Shown: in pieces, positions 24,916 through 33,909 of the stretch
Layout of the letters: each line of letters begins with the position of its first letter
Position numbering within the stretch: the stretch's first letter is position 1
Assembly (NCBI GenBank): GCA_045537905.1
Contig: JAZSQJ010000067.1
Location: forward strand, 1-64,000
Direction of reading: 5' to 3'
DNA: 64,000 bases
DNA from: SIG636 sp045537905
GTDB lineage: Bacteria; Bacillota; Clostridia; Oscillospirales; CAG-382
Notes under the pieces: model-generated
Databases searched by the model: none
Told to the model about the DNA's origin: nothing
The model's input: only the letters and a program-made list of their open reading frames with translations
Made by a program: the position numbers and the translations under genes

Positions 24916-26169
24916 TTACAGCTTGTAATAATCATCGCCGATGCTACGTGTTCTTTTGTGCTTGAATTTTACAAGAATCAAAACCAAAAGTCCGGCAACG
25001 ATAACGCCCGAAATAATATGGATAGATATAGCATTTACGCCGTAGGCCTTGGTAAACGCCCACTGGTCGTTCATAATATTTAATATTTCCTCACTCATAT
25101 GTCTGAACATTAAGTCTTTGTCAAAGTCAGCAAATTCGTCAGGATACAGTATAGAATAACAATAGGGGTCGTTTTCGCTGCTGTAGCTATAGTCCTCGTG
25201 ATTGACAACGGCGGTGTTGGGACTGGCGTAACAAATATATTCAGCGTTTGCCAGTGCAACGTCAGGTCTCAGCATATAGTTGATAAACATTTCCGCAGCC
25301 TGCTTGTTTGCGCTTGCCTTGGGAATGCACATAACGTCTATAAACTGGTTGGTAATAAGCTTACCCTCTTCGTTGCGGGGATACACAAATTCAAGAGCGT
25401 CATTCTCCGCCTTCATCGTAAGAAAGTCCCCTGCGTAATAAGGCGCAACAGCGGCGTTACCTGCCTCCATTATATCAAAGATTTCGTCATTGACATAACG
25501 CTTAAGCACTTTTTTCTGTGCCTTAAGCTCCTCAGCTGCAAGCTCCCAGTCACCGGAGTCCTTAGAGTTTATGCTTACACCGATCTTAAACTGTGCAATA
25601 GCAAAGGCATCGCGAGGGTTATCAAACATAAGAATCTCGCCCTTGTAATCCTCATCCCAAAGTATATCCCAATTGTAGGGCTGTTCCTTAACCATTTCGG
25701 TGTTATAAATCACACCAACCATACCAACGGTATAAGGGATAGAATATTCATCTTTCGGATCAAACTCAAAAACGCCCTTATATTTGTCCGCAATGTACTT
25801 ATAGTTTGGAACGTTACTGTAATCAATGGTCTGGAGATAGCCTTCCGCCCAAAGACGCTCGAACATATAGTCAGAGGGAACGATAACGTCGTAGGTTATA
25901 CCGCCGTTTTCAAGGCTGGCATAAAGCTCCTCGTTATTGGCGTAGGTTATATACTCAACGTTAATACCCGTTTCGTTCTCAAACTCGGTAATAACGTCAA
26001 GACTGTCATCCTCACCGTTTGAAATATACTCACCCCAGTTGAAAACACGGATGGTGGTGCCTGCAAGGCTGGTATTTATACCGCCGTCATCCGCAGATGC
26101 AAACGACGAAGGGGTGATTGTTGTAAACAGAAAAGCAACTATAAAAGCAAAAGCAATAATCCTTTTCAA
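24916..26169 (-). CDS. potD: Spermidine/putrescine-binding protein with C-terminal membrane anchor
   Basis: This 417-residue PotD-type periplasmic-binding-protein-fold receptor has a signal peptide (about 1-26, ending SFASA), then the family start TIRVFNWGEYI and PSDYMFERLW. It binds polyamines outside the cell for the PotABC importer. Most Gram-positive PotD proteins are lipoproteins. This one has no lipobox but ends with a hydrophobic helix (about 381-400) followed by a basic tail (KFKHKRTR), which should anchor it with the C-terminus inside. Last gene of the potABCD operon. Confidence 0.92.
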   Translation of the reverse strand: MKRIIAFAFIVAFLFTTITPSSFASADDGGINTSLAGTTIRVFNWGEYISNGEDDSLDVITEFENETGINVEYITYANNEELYASLENGGITYDVIVPSDYMFERLWAEGYLQTIDYSNVPNYKYIADKYKGVFEFDPKDEYSIPYTVGMVGVIYNTEMVKEQPYNWDILWDEDYKGEILMFDNPRDAFAIAQFKIGVSINSKDSGDWELAAEELKAQKKVLKRYVNDEIFDIMEAGNAAVAPYYAGDFLTMKAENDALEFVYPRNEEGKLITNQFIDVMCIPKASANKQAAEMFINYMLRPDVALANAEYICYASPNTAVVNHEDYSYSSENDPYCYSILYPDEFADFDKDLMFRHMSEEILNIMNDQWAFTKAYGVNAISIHIISGVIVAGLLVLILVKFKHKRTRSIGDDYYKL

Positions 26170-26188
26170 TTATCCTTCTCCTTAAAAA

Positions 26189-26992
26189 CTACTTGCGTTT
26201 ATTTTCCTTCCGTGTTTTGTCACGACTGCCGATGACGTTTTTGGCAATAAGCAACAACAGCACCGCAATAAATATAATCGTTGACAAAGCGTAAATGGAA
26301 TCCGGTACCTTTTTACGGGCGGCACCGTAAATATAAAGAGGCAGGGTGTTGTAGGTACCTGCAGTGAAACGGCTGATTACAAAGTCGTCAATAGACAAGG
26401 TAAACGCCATAAAGAAGCCCGTTAAAACACCGGTACGGATAGCGGGAAGCTCTACCTTGAAAAATGCCTTCAAGGGTGTGCAGCCCAAATCCATAGCAGC
26501 CTGGGGCAGGTGCTTGTCCATCTGGTTTATCTTGGGCAAAACAGAAAGTATTACATAAGGTATCTCAAAGGTTATATGAGATATCAGCAATGCATAAAAA
26601 CCGAGGAAGTCCGTTATACCAAGCAGTGCGAAAAACAAACCAAACAAAAGAACCAACGAGATAGCCGTAACGATATCTGGGCTTGTCATAGGTATGTTAG
26701 TTACAAGCATAACAGCCTGTTTTATCTTTCTGTTACGGAATTTAGAGATGCCCACAGCGGCAGCAGTACCGATAACTGTAGAAAAGCAAGCGGAAATAAC
26801 AGCAATAACCACTGTGTTTTTCAAGGCATCAATGGCTACCTTATCGTTGAAAAAGTTGTTATAAGCCTTAAAGAAGGGACCGTCACCAAAATTAAAGGAA
26901 CGGTAAATAAGCAAAGCGATAGGCGCATACAAGAAAACCAAAACAGCAAGTATGCAAATTGCAGAGCCTATTCTCTTGCGGGACTTTTTCAC
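26189..26992 (-). CDS. potC: Spermidine/putrescine ABC transporter permease PotC
   Basis: This 267-residue inner-membrane permease has six hydrophobic segments and the EAA-type coupling loop (AAMDLGCTPLKAFFKVELPAI, about residues 175-195). It forms the polyamine channel with PotB. It overlaps potB by four bases. Confidence 0.94.
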   Translation of the reverse strand: MKKSRKRIGSAICILAVLVFLYAPIALLIYRSFNFGDGPFFKAYNNFFNDKVAIDALKNTVVIAVISACFSTVIGTAAAVGISKFRNRKIKQAVMLVTNIPMTSPDIVTAISLVLLFGLFFALLGITDFLGFYALLISHITFEIPYVILSVLPKINQMDKHLPQAAMDLGCTPLKAFFKVELPAIRTGVLTGFFMAFTLSIDDFVISRFTAGTYNTLPLYIYGAARKKVPDSIYALSTIIFIAVLLLLIAKNVIGSRDKTRKENKRK

Positions 26993-27786
26993 ATCAACAC
27001 ACCTCCATCCTCGTCATCGGAGGTAAACTTGCTCATTATTGCCATGGAAATAATAATAAGAACCAACAGAATGAAAGAAAAAGCAGAGCCCAAATTATAC
27101 TTATTAGCCATCATAAACAAATCCTCAATCTTGTCGCCCACGATAACAAACATACCGCCGCCAAGCTTTTCGGAGATGTAGAAGGTGCTGACAGAGGGCA
27201 CAAACACCATAGTAATACCCGAAACGATACCGGGCATACTAAGGGGCAACAATACCTTAGCCCACATCTGCAGCTTTGTACAGCCAAGGTCGTGGGCAGC
27301 TTCTATCAAGCTGTTGTCCATTTTTGAAATAACAGAGTAGATAGGAAGAACCATATAAGGCAAAAAGTTATAGACCATACCCATAATGGCAGCAGTAAAG
27401 GTTTCGCTTATACCCATAGCCTCCGTGAGTACGTATATGGCATTTGTTCTTATAACAAAGTTCATCCACATGGGAAGCATCAGCAAAAGCATCATCGCCG
27501 CTTGAGCACCGCTTCCCAGCTTGGAAATAAAATATGCAACGGGATAACCTATAAGCAGGCATATCACGGTAGCGATAAGAGCGATTTCAAGGGATAACAG
27601 TAAAATTTCAATATGATAAGCAGAGCCCAGCTCGGCGATGTTGTCAAAGGTAAAATTGCCGTTTTTGTCTGTAAAGGTATAATAAATTACCATAAACAAC
27701 GGCAATACCACAAATATTACAGACCAGACGATATAAGGTGCAGAAACAAGCTTTTGTAAAATATGTCTATTCCCTCTTTTACTCAT
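26989..27786 (-). CDS. potB: Spermidine/putrescine ABC transporter permease PotB
   Basis: This 265-residue permease with six hydrophobic segments has the EAA loop EAAHDLGCTKLQMWAKVLLP. The start at 27786 (MSKRG) overlaps the potA stop by eight bases and has a GAGG upstream; the ATG at 27831 lies inside potA and was not used. It pairs with PotC. Confidence 0.94.
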   Translation of the reverse strand: MSKRGNRHILQKLVSAPYIVWSVIFVVLPLFMVIYYTFTDKNGNFTFDNIAELGSAYHIEILLLSLEIALIATVICLLIGYPVAYFISKLGSGAQAAMMLLLMLPMWMNFVIRTNAIYVLTEAMGISETFTAAIMGMVYNFLPYMVLPIYSVISKMDNSLIEAAHDLGCTKLQMWAKVLLPLSMPGIVSGITMVFVPSVSTFYISEKLGGGMFVIVGDKIEDLFMMANKYNLGSAFSFILLVLIIISMAIMSKFTSDDEDGGVLM

Positions 27787-28903
27787 CTTCTTGTTCCTCA
27801 TCGGCGTTGGAAAGGTTATCAAACGCCTCACTGTATGTGCTGTAATCGCCGTAGATACCTGAGTACTCGGATTTCTTCATAATATGGATAGCATCAGGCT
27901 CGATATATAAACCGATATTTGCACCAACGGGATGGAAGTCCTTAGTCTGTATCATCCACTTAAAGCCGCCGATGTCAACAATAATCTCGAAGTGTACGCC
28001 CTTGAAGGTGACGGAGGTAACAACGCCCTTAAGCATACCCTTGGCAGGGTCAACAACGTCAACGTCCTCAGGTCTTACAACAACGTCAACGGGCTCACCC
28101 TTGGAAAAGCCTTTGTCAAGGCAGGTGAAAACGGCACCGGAAAACTGCACCTTGTAGTCGTCAATCATAACGCCGTCAATAATATTACTTTCGCCGATAA
28201 AATCTGCAACAAAAGCATTTTCAGGCTCGTTATATATATCCTCAGGAGTGCCTATCTGCTGAATGACACCGTTATTCATAACAACAACGCGGTCAGACAT
28301 AGAAAGGGCCTCTTCCTGGTCGTGGGTAACGTAAATAAAGGTTATACCCATACGTTTTTGTATATTCTTAAGCTCAACCTGCATATCCTTACGAAGCTTA
28401 AGGTCAAGGGCACCAAGAGGCTCATCCAAGAGCAGCAGACGAGGATTCACCGCCAAAGCACGGGCGATAGCAACACGCTGCTGCTGACCGCCGGAGAGGG
28501 TTGAAATATCACGCTTTTCAAAGCCAAGCAAATTAACCATAGCCAGCATATCGTGTACGGTCTTTTTAATCTCAGCCTCGGGAGTACCCTTTACACGCAA
28601 ACCGAAGGCAATGTTTTCAAAAACATTGAGATGAGGGAACAACGCATATTTTTGAAATATTGTATTTACAGGACGCTTATGCGGAGGAAGGTTGCTGATT
28701 TCGTTATTTTCAAAATACACCTCGCCAGCATCAGCAGAAAGAAAACCCGCAATTATCCTAAGAGTGGTGGTTTTTCCGCATCCGGAAGGACCCAAAAGCG
28801 TAACAAATTCCTTGTCACAAATTTCAAGCGACACATTGTCTAAAATCTGATCGTCATCAAACTTAACCGATATGTCTTTCAGACGCAAAATAACATTTTC
28901 CAA
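27779..28903 (-). CDS. potA: Spermidine/putrescine ABC transporter ATP-binding protein
   Basis: This 374-residue ABC ATPase has Walker A GPSGCGKTT, signature LSGGQQQRVAIARAL, Walker B LLLLDEPLGALD and a C-terminal TOBE regulatory domain (about 290-350), then an acidic tail. It drives polyamine import. The start is a TTG at 28903 with AAAGGAG ten bases upstream. It is the first gene of potABCD, behind the promoter at 28958-28986. Confidence 0.95.
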   Translation of the reverse strand: MENVILRLKDISVKFDDDQILDNVSLEICDKEFVTLLGPSGCGKTTTLRIIAGFLSADAGEVYFENNEISNLPPHKRPVNTIFQKYALFPHLNVFENIAFGLRVKGTPEAEIKKTVHDMLAMVNLLGFEKRDISTLSGGQQQRVAIARALAVNPRLLLLDEPLGALDLKLRKDMQVELKNIQKRMGITFIYVTHDQEEALSMSDRVVVMNNGVIQQIGTPEDIYNEPENAFVADFIGESNIIDGVMIDDYKVQFSGAVFTCLDKGFSKGEPVDVVVRPEDVDVVDPAKGMLKGVVTSVTFKGVHFEIIVDIGGFKWMIQTKDFHPVGANIGLYIEPDAIHIMKKSEYSGIYGDYSTYSEAFDNLSNADEEQEDE

Positions 28904-28957
28904 TCTTTCAGTACTCCTTTAATTTTGCAGAATTTTGTATTAATTTACAACAAATTG

Positions 28958-28986
28958 AATATACTTTTTTTTTAACGATTTGTCAA
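28958..28986 (-). promoter_or_regulatory. Sigma-A promoter of potABCD
   Basis: On the minus strand TTGACA (28981-28986), a 17-base spacer containing a run of nine A, and TATATT (28958-28963), 54 bases before the potA TTG. Confidence 0.82.
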
Positions 28987-29040
28987 TAGTTTAGGGTGAA
29001 TTTCTAAATATTTTTTTATTTTAATCATTACCAAACAATA

Positions 29041-29069
29041 TTTACAGTGTTTTAACAATTTTTTATACA
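29041..29069 (+). promoter_or_regulatory. Probable promoter of the 29115 gene
   Basis: TTTACA (29041-29046), 17-base spacer, TATACA (29064-29069), 45 bases before the start codon. Weaker than the other promoters here. Confidence 0.5.
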
Positions 29070-29114
29070 ATAAGTGCTATTATAAGATAATTAAATTAAG
29101 TTTGGAGTAATTTT

Positions 29115-30245
29115 ATGCTTAGTTCCCCTCTTATTACGTTTGCAGAAAACTACAGTTTTGAATTTCTTGATGAAACCGCATACGGTTTTATTAAGTCTTT
29201 TCTTGTTTCCGTTTATAACGACGGCTACAAAAAGGTTGCCTTTATAAACTACTTCACTCCCGAGTCTGACGAGGGTGACTCTATGCTTAAGCTCAAGCTC
29301 TCTGAAGAGATAAAGGGGCTTCAGCTTGATGCCCTTAAGGATTATGAAGTTCTTATTAACGGCGTTGCGTTCCGCACAAGTGCCGACTTGGTTGAATTTG
29401 ATGCCGCTATCAGCGCCCTTTGTGACTTGCTTGCGGATAAGGGATTTTTACCCAGTCCCGTTTGCTCTGAGTGCGGCTACTCCGTAGCGGAGGATGGCGA
29501 CGCTTTTATTTCCGTTATCGAAAACCGCGCCTGCTTTATGTGTGACGAGTGCACTGCTGAAGCCAGAAACGCCGTTGACGCACAGAGTTCAGACGAAGGT
29601 AAAGGCAGTAAAAAGCGTGGCGTTGTTGCTGCCGTTATAGGCGGTTTTATTTCCCTTGCCGTGGTGCTTGTTTTGTTTATGTTTGCTTTCCCTGCCAAAG
29701 GGATTGTGTACGGCGACGCAGATACGGACGTTATAAGCTCCTTGCTCTTCTGCATCCCGCTTTTCGCCGTATCCACTGTGCTTACCTTCCTTAGTTATCG
29801 TTTATTAACAGGCCGTAAGGGGCCCGAAAGGATACTTCCCTGCTTCGTTATATCCGTAGTTTATACCCTTATCGGCATTTACCTTTCTACAGCTATACTG
29901 TATACCAATACCTTTGAGCTTAGCTTTAATCAGGCAGGCAGAATGCTTGGCACTATAATTTGTGCCCCCGTTACCGACCCATACTTCCGTACCAAGCTTA
30001 TAAGCTACGGTCTATACAGCCTTGCCGTTGTTATTGCGGTTACCTTAATCTACTCCTTGATTTTCGACACAAAGAAGCCTACTCAGACGGAGTTTATTCC
30101 TTTTGGTAAAAACGCTTATACTGAAGATACAGAGGAAGCTGAAGAGATGTGCGACTGCCACCACTGTCAGTACGTGGAGGACGGTTGTGAAGAAGCGGAG
30201 GATAATACCGAAGAAAACGAAAACAGCGAAGAAACAGAAGAATAA
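29115..30245 (+). CDS. Membrane protein with central zinc-ribbon-like cysteines, function unknown
   Basis: This 376-residue protein has a soluble N-terminal domain (1-115), then CSECGYS...CFMCDEC (four cysteines in two CxxC pairs, about 120-155) like a zinc ribbon. Four hydrophobic segments follow between about 175 and 320. The tail carries MCDCHHCQYVEDGC and ends in a run of Glu/Asn. I recognise no family. It lies just before a two-component system and HtrA-like protease on the same strand, so an envelope role is possible. Ribosome binding site TTGGAG precedes the ATG. Confidence 0.75.
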   Translation: MLSSPLITFAENYSFEFLDETAYGFIKSFLVSVYNDGYKKVAFINYFTPESDEGDSMLKLKLSEEIKGLQLDALKDYEVLINGVAFRTSADLVEFDAAISALCDLLADKGFLPSPVCSECGYSVAEDGDAFISVIENRACFMCDECTAEARNAVDAQSSDEGKGSKKRGVVAAVIGGFISLAVVLVLFMFAFPAKGIVYGDADTDVISSLLFCIPLFAVSTVLTFLSYRLLTGRKGPERILPCFVISVVYTLIGIYLSTAILYTNTFELSFNQAGRMLGTIICAPVTDPYFRTKLISYGLYSLAVVIAVTLIYSLIFDTKKPTQTEFIPFGKNAYTEDTEEAEEMCDCHHCQYVEDGCEEAEDNTEENENSEETEE

Positions 30246-30313
30246 AACGGCAGTTTTAAGCTGTTTTTAAGTTAAATATAATATTCCTTTAATCGTCGAG
30301 GAGGTGTTATATT

Positions 30314-30988
30314 ATGCGTGTTTTGATAGTTGAAGACGAAAAACGCATTGCAGACGCTTTAGGACGCATTATGAAGGATAACAAGCATTCCTGTGACGTT
30401 GTGTATGACGGTCTTGACGGTTACCTTTATGCCGAAAGCGACATATACGACGTCATTATTCTTGATGTGATGTTACCTAAAATGAGCGGTCTTGAGGTTG
30501 TTAAAAAGCTAAGGGATAAAAAAATAAAAACCCCGGTGTTACTTCTTACAGCAAGGGACTCCATACAGGACAAGGTTGTGGGCCTGGACAGCGGCGCTGA
30601 CGATTATCTGACCAAGCCCTTCTCTAAGGACGAGCTGCTTGCCAGAATTAGGGCACTTACCAGAAGACAGGGCGAGGTTATTATGGAGGAGCTTACTTTC
30701 TCCGACGTTACCCTGGGGCTTTCGACCTACACCCTCAGCTGTGGAGAAAAATCCATACATCTTGGCTATAAGGAGTTTGCTATCCTTAAGCTTTTGATGT
30801 CCAACCCTAAAAACGTTGTCCAAAAAGAGGATATAATTACCAAGGTTTGGGGTTACGACTCTGATGCGGAGGACAACAACGTAGAGGTTTATATCTCATT
30901 TCTCCGTAAAAAGCTTTCCTTTTTAGGTTCAAGAGTCGGTATAGGTACCGTAAGAAAAATAGGTTATCATTTGGAGGAGTCTGTTTGA
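30314..30988 (+). CDS. OmpR-family response regulator
   Basis: This 224-residue regulator has a receiver domain with acidic pair Glu7/Asp8, phospho-acceptor Asp51 (ILDVMLPKMSG) and Lys in LTKPF, then a winged-helix DNA-binding domain (about 130-222, YKEFAILKLL...VEVYISFLRKKL). It is phosphorylated by the histidine kinase whose gene overlaps its stop. GAGGAGGTG precedes the start. Its target may include the adjacent htrA-like gene, by analogy with CssRS-type systems; this is inference. Confidence 0.94.
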   Translation: MRVLIVEDEKRIADALGRIMKDNKHSCDVVYDGLDGYLYAESDIYDVIILDVMLPKMSGLEVVKKLRDKKIKTPVLLLTARDSIQDKVVGLDSGADDYLTKPFSKDELLARIRALTRRQGEVIMEELTFSDVTLGLSTYTLSCGEKSIHLGYKEFAILKLLMSNPKNVVQKEDIITKVWGYDSDAEDNNVEVYISFLRKKLSFLGSRVGIGTVRKIGYHLEESV

Positions 30989-32175
30989 TAAAACGGCTTA
31001 AAAGAAAGTTTATACTTATTAACGTGTTTTCCGTAGTTGTGGTTATAATTATAGCTTTTTACTGCAATTATTCCTTTAACCGTGCCAATATGTATATGGA
31101 AAGCGTAAGGGTGATGGAAAACGCAATCGAGGACAAAGCACCTAAAAGTATGCAAACCTTTTTGGTGTTTGTAAATAACAACGATCTGATATATCAGGTC
31201 AGAGGTTATACCGGTGCTTTGGCTGATGATTTTACAGAGGTGTCTAACCTGACTATAACTGCCCTGTCCTCTCAAAGAGAGGTTGGGGATATATTGGGTG
31301 CAAACATCCGCTATATGAAAAAGAATGCTCCCGAGGGGAAAATCGTTGCATTTTACAGCACCGTGGAAGAAAAGCTTGCTCTGGACGGTATTATGCGTTT
31401 TTCCACTTATATTGGCATTTGCTGTGTGATAGTATTTTTCTGCGTTTCCGTTTATCTGGCAAGCATAGCTACAGACCCCGTGGAGGAATCTCTTGAGCAT
31501 AGAAAACAGTTTATTGCAGACGCTTCTCACGAGCTTAAAACGCCTCTTACTGCTATTATGTCCTCCTCGGACGTGCTGATAGAGTCTCCCGATATCAAGG
31601 GTGACGATAAGCTTATGCTTACCGGAATAAGGGAAGCCGCAGGCGATATGTCCGTGCTGGTAAACAATATGCTTAACCTTGCACGCACTGAGGACGAAAC
31701 CGCAAAACGAACAGAAGAAACGGTTAATTTCAGTGAGCTGGCAACGGCAGTAGCACTGGACTATGAATATATACTTTTTGAGGCGGAAAAAAACTTCAGT
31801 TCAGACATAGACCCCGATATCAACGTCTTTGGCTGTGCTAACGAACTTAAACAGCTGATGGTTATATTCCTTGATAACGCACGTAAATATTCCGATGCAA
31901 AAGGCAAAATCGAGCTTTCCCTTAAAAACGTACAGGATAAAGCCGTTCTTACCGTTTATAATACAGGTGAGCCTATCCCCGAGGAGGAGCTTGACAAGAT
32001 ATTTGAGCGTTTTTACCGTGTAGACAAGGTTAGAGGTGCGGCATCCGGCTACGGACTGGGTCTATCCATAGCAAAGAATATTTCCGATAACCATTCCACA
32101 AAAATAAGCGTTGTAAGCAACGTAGACGGCACTTCCTTTTCGGTTCCTTTCAAAACAGTCAAACCCGGCAGGTGA
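30985..32175 (+). CDS. Sensor histidine kinase
   Basis: This 396-residue membrane kinase starts with TTG behind GGAGGA and overlaps the regulator stop by four bases. It has two membrane segments (about 10-28 and 140-160) around an extracellular sensing loop of about 110 residues. A HisKA domain with the phospho-accepting His182 (ADASHELKTPL) and an HATPase domain with FLDNARKYSD and GYGLGLSIAK follow. No HAMP domain is evident. The signal sensed is unknown. Confidence 0.94.
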   Translation: MIKRLKRKFILINVFSVVVVIIIAFYCNYSFNRANMYMESVRVMENAIEDKAPKSMQTFLVFVNNNDLIYQVRGYTGALADDFTEVSNLTITALSSQREVGDILGANIRYMKKNAPEGKIVAFYSTVEEKLALDGIMRFSTYIGICCVIVFFCVSVYLASIATDPVEESLEHRKQFIADASHELKTPLTAIMSSSDVLIESPDIKGDDKLMLTGIREAAGDMSVLVNNMLNLARTEDETAKRTEETVNFSELATAVALDYEYILFEAEKNFSSDIDPDINVFGCANELKQLMVIFLDNARKYSDAKGKIELSLKNVQDKAVLTVYNTGEPIPEEELDKIFERFYRVDKVRGAASGYGLGLSIAKNISDNHSTKISVVSNVDGTSFSVPFKTVKPGR

Positions 32176-32179
32176 TTTT

Positions 32180-33334
32180 ATGAAGAAAACAATAATAATA
32201 GCAATTCTGATCATATGTACAGTACTATCAGGTACGGCGTGTTCCCCTTCTTTAGTAAATAAGGTCAATACAAACAGCAAATCCGAAGAATCAGAAGTCA
32301 ACGCTCCCCCTGACAGCAACAAAACTCCATCATCAACAGAAAACGTAGATCTATCTTCAAAAGGCGAAAACAGTCTAGACAGAGAGTTTATAACCGCCAG
32401 CGGTGACGAACGTCTTGGTTTATCAAGCGTTGTAAGCTCAATACAAAACAGCGTTGTTGCTATTAACGTAACAGGCACCGCTTCTTACTACCACTACACT
32501 TACCCTACCGAAGGCAGTGGCAGCGGTGTTATCATTTCTGATGACGGATATATTATTACCAATAACCACGTTATAAGCGGCGGTAACAATATAACGGTAT
32601 TCCTTAATAATAACAGCTCCTACTCCGCAAAACTGGTAGGCTCTGACCCCGTTACGGATATAGCTGTTTTGAAGATAGAGGCAACGGGACTTAAGGCGGC
32701 ATCCTTTGGCGATTCCTCCACGCTGAGAGTTGGAGATTTTGCTCTTGCAATCGGCAACCCTCTGGGTGAATACCAGGGCAGCGTTACCTTTGGTATAGTC
32801 AGCGCCCTTAACCGTGAAATAGAGATTGATAACGAAACCCATACTATGTTTCAGGTAGACGCCGCAATAAACCCGGGCAACTCGGGTGGCGGGATGTTTG
32901 ACAGCAACGGTATGCTTATCGGTATAGTAACAGCCAAGAACGTCAGCGAAGAGGTTGAAGGACTGGGCTTTGTATTACCGATGAACGACGTTAAACCCGT
33001 AGTTGAGGACCTTATAAACCACGGTTATGTTACAGGCAGACCTACCCTGGGCTTTGAGCCGGTGGAGATAACCAGTATGCGTGTAGCGGCTTATTACGGT
33101 CTTAATAAGCTGGGTGTATACGTAAACAAGGTTATAGAGGGGTCTTGTGCTGAGGATTGCGGTCTGCAGTTTTTGGACTATATCAATATGGCAGACGGCG
33201 AGGTCATTGCCACCGTTGACCGCCTGTATGAAATTTTAGAAAGCAAAAAGGTAGGCGACACCTTACTTCTTGAGGTATGGCGCGGTGACTCTGTAATTGA
33301 CGTGGTGCTAATCATCGAGGAGCGTGTAAACTAA
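32180..33334 (+). CDS. HtrA/DegP-like serine protease lipoprotein with PDZ domain
   Basis: This 384-residue protein has a lipoprotein-like signal (SGTAC, Cys21), a short polar linker and a trypsin-like domain with triad His130 (TNNHV), Asp160 (TDIAVLK) and Ser235 (NPGNSGGG). A PDZ domain follows (about 290-380). HtrA proteases degrade or refold damaged exported proteins. It begins four bases after the histidine kinase, so it is likely co-transcribed with the two-component system. Confidence 0.93.
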   Translation: MKKTIIIAILIICTVLSGTACSPSLVNKVNTNSKSEESEVNAPPDSNKTPSSTENVDLSSKGENSLDREFITASGDERLGLSSVVSSIQNSVVAINVTGTASYYHYTYPTEGSGSGVIISDDGYIITNNHVISGGNNITVFLNNNSSYSAKLVGSDPVTDIAVLKIEATGLKAASFGDSSTLRVGDFALAIGNPLGEYQGSVTFGIVSALNREIEIDNETHTMFQVDAAINPGNSGGGMFDSNGMLIGIVTAKNVSEEVEGLGFVLPMNDVKPVVEDLINHGYVTGRPTLGFEPVEITSMRVAAYYGLNKLGVYVNKVIEGSCAEDCGLQFLDYINMADGEVIATVDRLYEILESKKVGDTLLLEVWRGDSVIDVVLIIEERVN

Positions 33335-33346
33335 TCCTCTTCCCTA

Positions 33347-33396
33347 TTATATAAAAAATCCGTTGCAGCGATAGCTACAACGGATTTTTTATATAA
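33347..33396. terminator. Bidirectional terminator between htrA-like and ycxB-like genes
   Basis: A 19-bp inverted repeat (33347-33365 with 33378-33396) whose ends are A/T runs, giving a U tract in both directions. It separates two convergent units. Confidence 0.88.
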
Positions 33397-33399
33397 TAA

Positions 33400-33906
33400 C
33401 TATTTCCAGTTAAACTTTTTGGAAGAAAGCTTGCTTGCCAAAATAACCTTAAGGTTTTCAAGCTGTTCAGCATCCAGTGCAGAAACGTCAACCAAGAAGG
33501 CGTGGTTTTTGTCTATAAACAAGTATAAATCATTTTTATTTTTCACAAGCTTAACCAAAGTATCGTATTTTCTTACTGCTGCTTCGTTCACAGCCCCGGT
33601 ATCAAAGTGTGTACGGATTTCGTTTTCTGTAAAACTGTAATGAATTGTTACGTTTTTATTCTTGGATTTGTTAACGCTTATTATGGGCAACACCAAATAT
33701 AAAAATATTTCAAAAAAATCAAAAAACAGCAGCATATACATAATAAATCTTGTATCGCTTGATAGATTACCTGCTACAAGCTCTGCGATAGCAAAAACCG
33801 TAGTTATAATAACGGCTATCCATAAAAGCTTTTTCTGTGCCGCAACATAATAGTTAAACCTTAAAAGCCTTTTCTTGGTATAAACAGTGGTAACATCAAT
33901 TTGCAT
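33400..33906 (-). CDS. YcxB-like membrane protein
   Basis: This 168-residue protein has two hydrophobic segments (about 28-48 and 55-77) followed by a soluble C-terminal domain that resembles the YcxB-like family (ITIHYSFTENEIRTHFDTG-type strand pattern, then LVKLVKNKNDLYLFIDKNHAFLV). Function is unknown. It starts three bases after the M48-like peptidase gene, with GGAGG upstream, so the two are one unit. Confidence 0.75.
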   Translation of the reverse strand: MQIDVTTVYTKKRLLRFNYYVAAQKKLLWIAVIITTVFAIAELVAGNLSSDTRFIMYMLLFFDFFEIFLYLVLPIISVNKSKNKNVTIHYSFTENEIRTHFDTGAVNEAAVRKYDTLVKLVKNKNDLYLFIDKNHAFLVDVSALDAEQLENLKVILASKLSSKKFNWK

Positions 33907-33909
33907 AAT

